DNA of 64,000 nt from Nocardioides sp. JQ2195 (GTDB taxonomy: Bacteria; Actinomycetota; Actinomycetes; Propionibacteriales; Nocardioidaceae). Positions within the stretch are counted from its first letter, which is position 1, and every line of letters starts with the position of its first letter. The notes under the pieces are model-generated. The model was not told the origin of the DNA, ran no database searches, and was given only the letters and a program-made list of their open reading frames with translations. Position numbers and translations under genes: made by a program. The stretch spans positions 2,728,001 through 2,792,000 of the forward strand of contig NZ_CP050902.1 of NCBI RefSeq assembly GCF_012272695.1. The letters run 5' to 3'. Positions 56,979 through 64,000 of the stretch are shown here, in pieces.

Positions 56979-58288
56979 TCGCTCTCCCCTTCCACACGCA
57001 TCACCGAAGTGACCTCACGAACCATGTCCATGTCCTGCAGGTGCGCCACCGTCGCGGCGAGCTGGGCGTCGGTCGCACGGTGCGAGACCACCACGAGCTG
57101 AGCGTCCTCACCACGGCCCTCCTGACGCACCGTCTGGATGGAGACGCCGTGCTCGGCGAACGCCTGCGCCACCGCGGCGAGCACACCGGCTCGATCCATC
57201 ACGTCGATGGCGACGTGATAACGGGTCACGGTCTCGCCCATCGGCAGCACCGCGAGATCGGCGTACGCCGACTCACCCGGGCCGCGGGTGTCGCTGAGCC
57301 GGTTGCGAGCCGCCGAGACCAGGTCGCCCAGGACGGCCGAGGCGGTCGGTGAACCACCGGCACCGGGGCCGTAGAACATCAGCTGGCCGGCAGCCTCCGA
57401 CTCCACGAACACTGCGTTGTAGGCCTCTCGCACCGACGCCAGCGGGTGCGTGGCCGGGATCATCGCCGGGTGGACGCGCGCCGAGACCGCACCGTCCTTC
57501 AGCTCACAGATCGCCAGCAGCTTGACCACGCACTTCATGTCGCGCGCCGACTGCACGTCGGCCGCGCTCACCTCGGAGATGCCCTCGCGATAGACGTCGG
57601 CGGCGTTCACGCGCGTGTGGAAGGAGATGCTGGCCAGGATCGCGGCCTTCGCGGCTGCGTCGAAACCCTCGACGTCCGCGGTGGGGTCCGCCTCGGCGTA
57701 CCCGAGCTCCTGGGCCTCCTCGAGGGCCTCGGCGAAGCCGGCCCCGGAGGTCTCCATCTTGTCGAGGATGAAGTTGGTGGTGCCGTTGACGATGCCCAGC
57801 ACACGGGTGACCTTGTCGCCGGCCAGTGATTCGCGCAGGGGACGCAGGATGGGAATGGCGCCGGCGACCGCGGCCTCGTAGTAGACGTCGCGGCCGGCCT
57901 TGGCGGCGGCGTCGAACAGGGTCGGGCCGTCCTCGGCCAGCAGCGCCTTGTTGGCGGTGACCACCGAGGCGCCGTTCTCCAGGGCGGTCAGGATCAGCCC
58001 ACGGGCCGGCTCGATGCCACCGATGACCTCCACCACGAGGTCGATGTCACCGCGCGTCAACAGTCCTTCGGCGTCGGTGGTCAGCAGGCCCTCGGGCACC
58101 TCGATCTCACGCGGCGCGTCGAGGCGGCGGACCGCCACGCCCACGAGCTCGACGGGGGCGCCGATCCGGGCGGTCAGGTCGTCGCTCTGCTCGGTGAGCA
58201 GTCGCACCACCTGGGACCCGACCGATCCGCAGCCCAGGACGGCGACCTTCAGCCGCTTCCCGGACCCCATGCTGCTTGCCTGACTCAA
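56975..58288 (-). CDS. hom: homoserine dehydrogenase with C-terminal ACT domain
   Basis: 437 residues: NAD(P) motif G19-C-G21-S-V-G24, catalytic part ([19 protein letters not shown]) and ACT domain about 355-432 for threonine feedback control. TTG start at 58288 is well supported: GGAG 7 nt upstream and a 4-nt overlap with the lysA stop (TTGA). An ATG at 58270 lacks a ribosome binding site. Confidence 0.95.
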   Translation of the reverse strand: MSQASSMGSGKRLKVAVLGCGSVGSQVVRLLTEQSDDLTARIGAPVELVGVAVRRLDAPREIEVPEGLLTTDAEGLLTRGDIDLVVEVIGGIEPARGLILTALENGASVVTANKALLAEDGPTLFDAAAKAGRDVYYEAAVAGAIPILRPLRESLAGDKVTRVLGIVNGTTNFILDKMETSGAGFAEALEEAQELGYAEADPTADVEGFDAAAKAAILASISFHTRVNAADVYREGISEVSAADVQSARDMKCVVKLLAICELKDGAVSARVHPAMIPATHPLASVREAYNAVFVESEAAGQLMFYGPGAGGSPTASAVLGDLVSAARNRLSDTRGPGESAYADLAVLPMGETVTRYHVAIDVMDRAGVLAAVAQAFAEHGVSIQTVRQEGRGEDAQLVVVSHRATDAQLAATVAHLQDMDMVREVTSVMRVEGESE

Positions 58289-59721
58289 CTGCTTGCTCCA
58301 TCCGTGTGCCGTGCGTCCTGAGCGGCCACGTCCGTGGCCAGCAGGTCGTCCTCAGTCTCTCGTCGTACGACGACGCGCGCGACACCGTCCCGCACAGCGA
58401 TCACCGGTGGGCGCAGGGCGTGGTTGTAGTTGGACGCCATCGAGCGGCAGTAGGCACCCGTCCCGGGGACGGCCACGAGGTCGCCGGGGGCCACGTCGCC
58501 GGGCAGGAACTCGTCCTTGACGATGATGTCACCGGCCTCGCAGTGCTTGCCGACCACCCGCGCCAGCACCGGCGCCGCGTCGGAGCGTCGTGAGGCCAGG
58601 GTGCAGGAGTAGTCAGCGTCATAGAGGGCAGTGCGGATGTTGTCGCTCATGCCCCCATCGACCGACACGTAGGTGCGCCGGGGGTTGGCGTCCTTGGGGC
58701 CGTCGAGTGCGACCTCCTTGACTGTGCCCACCTCATAGATGGAGCACATGCTGGGTCCGACGATCGCCCGGCCGGGCTCGATCGAGAGCCGCGGCTCGTC
58801 GACGCCGAGCGCCCGGCACTCGTGCTCGACGATCTTGCTCATCTCGGTGGCCAGCTGTGCGGGGTCGGACGGGTCGTCCTGCGTCGTGTAGGCAATGCCG
58901 AAGCCCCCGCCGAGGTCCATCTCGGGCATGGTGACCGACAGCTCGTCCGAGACCCGGGCGTGCAGGGCCAGCACCCGTCGCGCGGCCACCTCGAACCCGG
59001 AGGAGTCGAAGATCTGGCTGCCGATGTGGCTGTGCAGTCCGAGCAGCTCGAGGCCAGGCGCCGCGAGCACCCGGCGTACCGCCTCGAAGGCGTCGCCTGC
59101 CGTGATGGAGAAGCCGAACTTCTGGTCCTCGTGGGCGGTGGCGATGTATTCGTGGGTGTGCGCCTCGACGCCGGCGGTGACCCGGATCATCACCTTCGCG
59201 CGCGCACCGATCTCGACCAGCCGGTCGATCTCGTGGAAGGAGTCGACGACGATGCGGCCGACCCCGACCTCCACGGCGCGGCGCAGGTCTGCCGTCGACT
59301 TGTTGTTGCCGTGGTAGCCGATGCGGGCCGGGTCCACGCCGCCCCTCAGCGCGACGGTGAGCTCGCTGTTGGAGCAGACGTCGAGACAGAGGCCCTCCTC
59401 GGCGATCCACCGGGCGACGGTCGTGCACAGGAACGCCTTGCCCGCGTAGTAGACGTCGTAGGCCGCGAAGGCATCGCGGAAGGCGCGGGCGCGGCCACGG
59501 AAGTCGTCCTCGTCGAGGACGTACGCCGGAGAGCCGTGCTCGGCGACCAGGTCACGCAGGTCCACTCCCCCCACGACCAGCGCGCCGTCGTCGTTCTTGT
59601 GGGCGGTCGAGGACCAGAGCTGCTGGACCAGGGTGTTGGAGTCGTCAGGCTCGCGCAACCACTGGGGCCCACGCAGGGCACCATCGGCGTGCGCCCAGCC
59701 GGACGGGTGGGCGGTGGGCAC
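58285..59721 (-). CDS. lysA: diaminopimelate decarboxylase
   Basis: 478 residues, alanine-racemase-fold PLP enzyme: PLP lysine K95 (YYAGKAF), HIGSQI, GGGFGI and the CSIYEVG region. Makes lysine from meso-diaminopimelate. GTG start at 59721, 6 nt after the argS stop; N-terminal extension of about 45 residues is usual in actinobacteria. Confidence 0.96.
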   Translation of the reverse strand: MPTAHPSGWAHADGALRGPQWLREPDDSNTLVQQLWSSTAHKNDDGALVVGGVDLRDLVAEHGSPAYVLDEDDFRGRARAFRDAFAAYDVYYAGKAFLCTTVARWIAEEGLCLDVCSNSELTVALRGGVDPARIGYHGNNKSTADLRRAVEVGVGRIVVDSFHEIDRLVEIGARAKVMIRVTAGVEAHTHEYIATAHEDQKFGFSITAGDAFEAVRRVLAAPGLELLGLHSHIGSQIFDSSGFEVAARRVLALHARVSDELSVTMPEMDLGGGFGIAYTTQDDPSDPAQLATEMSKIVEHECRALGVDEPRLSIEPGRAIVGPSMCSIYEVGTVKEVALDGPKDANPRRTYVSVDGGMSDNIRTALYDADYSCTLASRRSDAAPVLARVVGKHCEAGDIIVKDEFLPGDVAPGDLVAVPGTGAYCRSMASNYNHALRPPVIAVRDGVARVVVRRETEDDLLATDVAAQDARHTDGASS

Positions 59722-59727
59722 TGCGGC

Positions 59728-61401
59728 TCACATCCTTTCGGGAGCAGAGACACCGAGCAGGTCGAGCCCGTTGCCGAGCACGGTCCGGGTCGCGTGGACC
59801 AGCACCAGGCGCGCCTCGTTGAGCGGACCTGCCGGCTCATCACCCTGCGGCAACATCCGGCACTCGCGGGTGTCGTACCACTTGTTGAACACCGACGTGG
59901 TGTCCTCCAGGTAACGCGCGACCCTGTGCGGTTCCCTGAGCTCGGCGGCGCTCGCCACCACCCGCGGGAACTCGGCCAGGGCCCGGAGGAGGCGGCCCTC
60001 GAGCTCGTGGGAGAGAAGGCCCGGGTCGAACGAGTCGCCCTCGGGCAGGCTCATCCCCAGGTCGGAGGCGTTCTCGATCATCCGGCAGGTGCGGGCGTGG
60101 CCGTACTGCACGTAGTAGACCGGGTTGTCGTTGGAGGCCTTGGTGATCTCCTCGACGTCGAGAGTGAGCGGGGAGTCCGCGGGATAGCGCGCCAGGGAGT
60201 AGCGCAACGCGTCCACACCGATCTCGTCGGCGAGCTCAGTGAGCGTGACGATCGTGCCGGCCCGCTTGGAGAGCTTGAGCTCCTCGCCGTCACGCAGGAT
60301 CTTGACCAGCTGGCCGATCATCACGTCGAGCGTCTCGGCCGGGTCGTCGCCCGCGCAGGCTGCCATCGCCCGGAGCCGTCCGACGTAGCCGTGGTGGTCG
60401 GCGCCGAGCAGGTAGATGCAGTGGTCGAAGCCCCGGGCGCGCTTGTTGAGGTAATAGGCAGTGTCGGAGGCGAAGTAGGTCAGCTCGCCGTCCGACTTGA
60501 TCAGCACCCGGTCCTTGTCGTCGCCGAAGTCGGTGGTGCGCATCCACAGGGCGCCCCCCTCCTCGAAGACGTGGCCCAGCTCCTTGAGCCTGGCCAGGGT
60601 CTCGGGCACCGCACCGTCGTCATGCAACGACAGCTCGGAGAACCACACGTCGAAGTGAGTGTTGAAGACCTCCAGTGCCCGCTGCTGCTCCGCGAGCTGG
60701 ATCTCGTACCCCTTCGCCCGCACCGCAGCCCGACGTTCCTCGTCGGGCAGGTCGAAGATGCCGGGACTGGCCGCTCCCACCTGGCGGGCGAGGTCGTCGA
60801 TGTAGCCGCCGGCGTAGCCGTTCTCGGGCTTGGGCTCTCCCAGCGCCGAGGCGACGATGGAGTCGGCGAAGTGGTTCATCTGGACGCCGCGGTCGTTGAT
60901 GTAGAACTCACGCGTCACATCGGCACCGGCCGCCGAGAGCACGCGCCCGATGGCGTCACCGAGCACGGCCCACCTGGTGTGGCCGAGGTGCAGCGGACCG
61001 GTCGGGTTCGCCGAGATGAACTCGACGTTGATCCGCTGGCCGGCCATCGTCTCGGAGGTGCCGTACGACGTCCCTGCCGCGACCACGCTCGCGGCCACCT
61101 GGCCCTGGGCCCCGGCGTCGACGCTGATGTTGAGGAATCCCGGGCCGGCGACCTCGACGCCCGCGACACCGTCGGAGTCGGCGAGCTTCGCTGCGACCAG
61201 CTCGGCCAGGGCGCGCGGGTTGGTCCCGGCCTTCTTGGCCAGCTGCAGCGCCACGTTCGTGGCGTAGTCTCCGTGGCCCTTCTGGCGGGGACGCTCGATC
61301 GTCACCTCGGTCGGGACCCCGTCGGGGAGGACGAGGGCTCCCTCGTCGACGAGGGAGGTGAGGACGGTGACGACGGCGGAGGAGAGCTGCTCGGGATTCA
61401 C
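59728..61401 (-). CDS. argS: arginyl-tRNA synthetase
   Basis: 557 residues, class I. HIGH-type motif H138-L-G-H141 and KMSKS-type KLSKR in EELKLSKRAG; Arg-synthetase N-terminal additional domain present. GTG start at 61401 with leaderless -10 TAGGCT at 61408-61413. Divergent from a tRNA-Arg gene, its own substrate. Confidence 0.97.
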   Translation of the reverse strand: MNPEQLSSAVVTVLTSLVDEGALVLPDGVPTEVTIERPRQKGHGDYATNVALQLAKKAGTNPRALAELVAAKLADSDGVAGVEVAGPGFLNISVDAGAQGQVAASVVAAGTSYGTSETMAGQRINVEFISANPTGPLHLGHTRWAVLGDAIGRVLSAAGADVTREFYINDRGVQMNHFADSIVASALGEPKPENGYAGGYIDDLARQVGAASPGIFDLPDEERRAAVRAKGYEIQLAEQQRALEVFNTHFDVWFSELSLHDDGAVPETLARLKELGHVFEEGGALWMRTTDFGDDKDRVLIKSDGELTYFASDTAYYLNKRARGFDHCIYLLGADHHGYVGRLRAMAACAGDDPAETLDVMIGQLVKILRDGEELKLSKRAGTIVTLTELADEIGVDALRYSLARYPADSPLTLDVEEITKASNDNPVYYVQYGHARTCRMIENASDLGMSLPEGDSFDPGLLSHELEGRLLRALAEFPRVVASAAELREPHRVARYLEDTTSVFNKWYDTRECRMLPQGDEPAGPLNEARLVLVHATRTVLGNGLDLLGVSAPERM

Positions 61402-61407
61402 CCGCCC

Positions 61408-61413
61408 AGCCTA
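61408..61413 (-). promoter_or_regulatory. -10 element TAGGCT, leaderless, for argS
   Basis: 6-nt spacer between TAGGCT and the argS GTG start on the minus strand. Confidence 0.65.
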
Positions 61414-61452
61414 TCGGCGGGAGTCGGTTTCCCTCACTCGAGTATCGACCGG

Positions 61453-61458
61453 TAGTCT
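61453..61458 (+). promoter_or_regulatory. candidate -10 TAGTCT of the tRNA-Arg gene
   Basis: TAGTCT about 36 nt upstream of the mature tRNA 5' end. No clear -35. Confidence 0.4.
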
Positions 61459-61494
61459 TCTGCAGCGCGCCCGGTCACAGCACTGGGTGCGCAT

Positions 61495-61567
61495 GCCTCC
61501 GTAGCTCAGGGGATAGAGCACTGGTTTCCGGTACCAGGTGCCGCAGGTTCGAATCCTGCCGGAGGCG
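61495..61567 (+). tRNA. tRNA-Arg (anticodon CCG)
   Basis: 73 nt, cloverleaf intact: acceptor GCCTCCG/CGGAGGC, D-loop TAGCTCAGGGGATAGAGC, anticodon stem CTGGT/ACCAG with loop TTCCGGT (anticodon CCG, reads CGG), T-arm GGTTCGAATCC. CCA is not encoded. Confidence 0.97.
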
Positions 61568-61590
61568 CACAATCATCTCGGAAGAGATCG

Positions 61591-61629
61591 CAGGAGTCCC
61601 GGTCCCACTCGTTGGGCCCGGGACTCCTG
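61591..61629 (+). terminator. hairpin after tRNA-Arg
   Basis: 17-bp stem with one mismatch (CAGGAGTCCCGG... at 61591, complement ending 61629), loop of 5 nt, followed by GATTTCG. A likely terminator. Confidence 0.6.
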
Positions 61630-61841
61630 GATTTCGGGCCGATCCGGCCTGTGTGCCGCATCACTGCGCGGCCCAAGTGGCGTGGGGCGCCCTCATCCCA
61701 GTTCTCGCGAAAGCGCCACGCCTTGCAAGAACTTGCGAAAGACTTCGTAACAGATCTGCCCCCCAAACGTTCTAGCTTAAGAGGCCACTCGGGAGCAGTC
61801 TTCGGCCGAACAACCAATTTCATTCATTCTGGGGAGAACAC

Positions 61842-63188
61842 ATGAAGACGTCCGTGCGGCGATTCCTTGCCGCCTCGACCGTGGCCGCGATGGCCGCGGC
61901 AGGCACCTTGTCCATCACTGCGGGCGCCGACGCCCAGTCGGCCCAAGCCGCGAAGCGCACCACCGACTACGTCTTCAATGGATATGCCTACGGCACCAAG
62001 GCCACCACCGGACTGGTCGGGGTCACCTCGTCCCCGACGGCGAACTCGACCGTCGGTTGCACCCGCAACACCGGCAAGCGCGACCACAAGTCGATCGCGG
62101 ACACGAACGTCGCCGGGGTGCTGAAGGTCGGCACGATCACCAGCAACACCTCGAGCTACCGCAAGAACGGTCGCGTCGGCACGCTCAGCACCAACCAGGT
62201 GGCTGCGGTCACGCTGGGCGACCCGAACGGCATCCGCATCGAGATCACCGGCCTGTCCACCAAGGCGAACGCCTTTGCGGGCAAGTCCGGCAAGCTGCAC
62301 GCCAAGGCCACCTTCGACGCGCTGAAGATCAACGCCAAGACCGGAACCGTCCTCGACGACATCCTCGACGGCGTGGCCAACCCGTTGAACGTCCTCCTCA
62401 AGGAGATCCAGAAGAACGGTGGGAGCCTGCCGATCCCGGGTCTCGGAGTGCTCAACCTCGGCGACAAGACCGAGAACGTCACCAAGAAGCACGCTCGTGC
62501 CCGCGCCACCAGCCTGCGCGTGAAGCTCTACGGCCCCGACGCCGCCCCCGGCGGCGGTGACGACATCTCCGTGCGCATCGGCCGGGCCAACGCCCGCATC
62601 GCCAAGGGTGTGACCTCGGGCGTGATGACCGGCAAGGGCCAGGCGATCAAGGCTTCGCTGCTCGACGGCACGGTCAAGCTCGGTCCCCTGGGCAACAAGG
62701 TCCTCAAGTGCGAGGGCACCGACGGCAAGGTCCTGAAGAACTCCACCGCCGGCGTCGACCTGCTCAACGCCAACCTGCTCAAGGTCGGCGCGGTCGAGGC
62801 CCTGACCTACGGCAAGCAGCGCTCCCGGAACCGGGCCACGGCCTGGACCATGGGCCGCGTCGCCAACCTGTCCCTCAAGGCAGGTGACACCGGCATCGAG
62901 GTCAGCGGTGTCGTCGGCCGCGCCAACGTCAAGCGCAGGGCCAACGGCAAGCTGGTCAAGTCCATCAAGGGCAGCAAGGTCGCCGAGATCCTCATCGGCG
63001 GAGAGAAGATCGCCCTGCCCGCCCCGGGCAAGGCGGTCGAGATCCCCGGAGTCGTCAAGATCTCCTTCATGGTGAAGAAGAAGTCCAAGACCTCGATCGA
63101 GGTGACTGCGCTGCGCCTCGACCTGCTCGACGGCTCGCTCGGCACGCTCAACCTCGGCTTCGCCAAGGCACGCATCCGCAAGTCCTGA
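61842..63188 (+). CDS. secreted choice-of-anchor P-like surface protein
   Basis: 448 residues. Signal peptide 1-31 (RRFLAASTVAAMAAAG). Mature part resembles actinobacterial secreted proteins of the choice-of-anchor P group: VFNGYAYGTKATTGLVGV near 44 and repeating short Gly/Val/Lys beta units. Very basic, two cysteines. ATG with GGGGAG 6 nt upstream. The 100 nt before it are AT-richer than the rest (TTCTAGCTTAAGAGG area, 61769-61783), with TAGCTT as a possible -10. Function unknown. Confidence 0.7.
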   Translation: MKTSVRRFLAASTVAAMAAAGTLSITAGADAQSAQAAKRTTDYVFNGYAYGTKATTGLVGVTSSPTANSTVGCTRNTGKRDHKSIADTNVAGVLKVGTITSNTSSYRKNGRVGTLSTNQVAAVTLGDPNGIRIEITGLSTKANAFAGKSGKLHAKATFDALKINAKTGTVLDDILDGVANPLNVLLKEIQKNGGSLPIPGLGVLNLGDKTENVTKKHARARATSLRVKLYGPDAAPGGGDDISVRIGRANARIAKGVTSGVMTGKGQAIKASLLDGTVKLGPLGNKVLKCEGTDGKVLKNSTAGVDLLNANLLKVGAVEALTYGKQRSRNRATAWTMGRVANLSLKAGDTGIEVSGVVGRANVKRRANGKLVKSIKGSKVAEILIGGEKIALPAPGKAVEIPGVVKISFMVKKKSKTSIEVTALRLDLLDGSLGTLNLGFAKARIRKS

Positions 63189-63197
63189 CCCGCTGAG

Positions 63198-63245
63198 ATC
63201 ACGGAAGGGACGGCCCCCGAACGGGACCGTCCCTTCCGTGATTTC
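63198..63245 (+). terminator. intrinsic terminator after the secreted protein gene
   Basis: 20-bp stem (ATCACGGAAGGGACGG... with one G-U pair), loop CGAAC, then TTTCC. Strong GC stem. Confidence 0.75.
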
Positions 63246-63246
63246 C

Positions 63247-63331
63247 GAGCCCGTTCAGCCGATCCCGTTCGGCCGAGCCCGTTCAGCAGCACTCGGTTCA
63301 GCCGAGCCCGTTCAGCCGAGCCCCGTCAGCA
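63247..63331 (+). repeat. 14-15-bp tandem repeat, about six copies
   Basis: Unit GAGCCCGTTCAGCC and degenerate forms, running from the terminator into the 3' end of the LCP gene (last two units overlap its stop). Confidence 0.8.
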
Positions 63332-64000
63332 TCTGGAGATGACTGCGTCCCGGCGAGCGTCGTTGCCGTACCTGCGAGCCTGCGCCGTGAACGGCAGGAC
63401 GACACTGGCTCCGCCGATGTTGCCGATGCTGCCGTTGACCACACAGCGGGTGATCCGGTCGGAGCGCACCGCTGCCACCGCCCGGGCAATCTTGAACAGT
63501 TCCTTGGGCGCCACCTGCGCGTCCATGTGCTTGAGCACCGCCAGCGCCCCGCGGTCGAGGAAGCCCGGCTCGGCGGCGCGACGGTGCACCTGCTCCTGGA
63601 TCGCGCGCAGCGTCTCCTGCTGGTTGGCGGAGCGGTCGAAGTCACCGCGAGGCAGTGACTTGCGCACGCGCGAGAAGGCAAGGGCACCCATCCCGTTGAG
63701 GTGTTGCCGGCCGACCCTGAACCCACGGGGGCGGAGGTAGGGATCGCTGAACGCGTGACGTGAGTCGACGCTGACCCCACCGATCGCGTCGACCATCTGG
63801 CGCAGGCCCCAGAAGCTGGCCACCATGACGTAGTCGGCCTCGACGCCGGTCAGGCCCTCGACGGCACGGGCCATCAACTGGGGTCCGCCGTAGTAGAGGC
63901 CGGTGTTGATCCGGTTGGAGCCGTGGCCGGGGATCGAGACCCAGGAGTCACGAGGGATCCCGATGCTGGTGGCAGCACCGGTGCGGGTGTTGATGCCGAC
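63326..64000 (-). CDS. LytR-CpsA-Psr (LCP) family protein, C-terminal part
   Basis: Partial: 224 residues, 5' end beyond the right edge. LCP core visible: SIGIPRDSWV (phosphate-binding loop), GSNRINTGLYYGGP, and HLNGMGALAFSRVR. LCP enzymes transfer lipid-linked glycopolymers to peptidoglycan. Its C-terminus lies in the 14-bp repeats, so its length may vary. The N-terminal membrane anchor cannot be seen. Confidence 0.88.
   Translation of the reverse strand, partial: VGINTRTGAATSIGIPRDSWVSIPGHGSNRINTGLYYGGPQLMARAVEGLTGVEADYVMVASFWGLRQMVDAIGGVSVDSRHAFSDPYLRPRGFRVGRQHLNGMGALAFSRVRKSLPRGDFDRSANQQETLRAIQEQVHRRAAEPGFLDRGALAVLKHMDAQVAPKELFKIARAVAAVRSDRITRCVVNGSIGNIGGASVVLPFTAQARRYGNDARRDAVISRC

Overview
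This 64 kb window is high-GC chromosomal DNA from an actinobacterium, most likely a Nocardioides-like member of the Nocardioidaceae. The evidence is the very GC-rich codon use, frequent GTG/TTG starts, TANNNT hexamers about 6-8 nt before start codons (leaderless transcripts), a Scy/FilP-like DivIVA-type coiled-coil protein, a NucS endonuclease, and a gene order (hom-thrC-thrB-rho-rpmE-prfA-prmC-tsaC-wecA-atp operon-DUF2550) that I recall from Streptomyces. I see no insertion sequence, prophage or CRISPR array. One pseudogene (a GNAT acetyltransferase) and several short tandem repeats are present.

Layout. 1-5 kb (+): the end of treS, then maltokinase and glgB, i.e. the trehalose-to-alpha-glucan (GlgE) pathway, followed by a small kinase-fold gene and a Nudix gene. 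6-11 kb: a thioredoxin/TPR protein, a divergent SDR, a Ser/Thr kinase, an anchored secreted protein, a MarR regulator and two membrane proteins. 11.8-17.5 kb: meaB, thiolase, methylmalonyl-CoA epimerase, crotonyl-CoA carboxylase/reductase and the Scy/FilP-like gene. 17.5-24 kb: transporters, a CGNR regulator and small enzymes. 24-27 kb: two related 3-hydroxyacyl-CoA dehydrogenase genes, one with two complete modules and one lacking the first Rossmann domain. 27-35 kb: GNAT pseudogene, nucS, DUF952 protein, amino-acid oxidase, a 57-residue Cys/Lys-rich protein, ethylmalonyl-CoA mutase, a STAS protein, cobalamin adenosyltransferase and an ABC exporter.

35-44 kb (-): DUF2550 and the complete ATP synthase operon (atpI, atpZ, B, E, F, H, A, G, D, C). 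44-48 kb (-): wecA, tsaC, prmC, prfA, rpmE. 48-52.5 kb (-): a tightly overlapping four-gene operon (receiver, membrane HEAT protein, processive glycosyltransferase, CHASE3 histidine kinase). 52.5-54.7 kb: a long, unusual rho. 55-61.4 kb (-): thrB, thrC, hom, lysA, argS. Then tRNA-Arg(CCG), a secreted repeat-like protein and the end of an LCP-family gene.

The genes at 11.8-33 kb fit one pathway. Thiolase, hydroxyacyl-CoA dehydrogenase, Ccr, epimerase and Ecm make up much of the ethylmalonyl-CoA route for C2 assimilation, and MeaB and PduO-type adenosyltransferase maintain and supply its B12 cofactor. The most novel-looking items are the receiver/HEAT/glycosyltransferase/kinase operon, the rho with non-canonical active-site residues and a long Q/G/D/K-rich insert, and the modular dehydrogenase pair. 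All function calls come from reading the sequence; no database search was possible.
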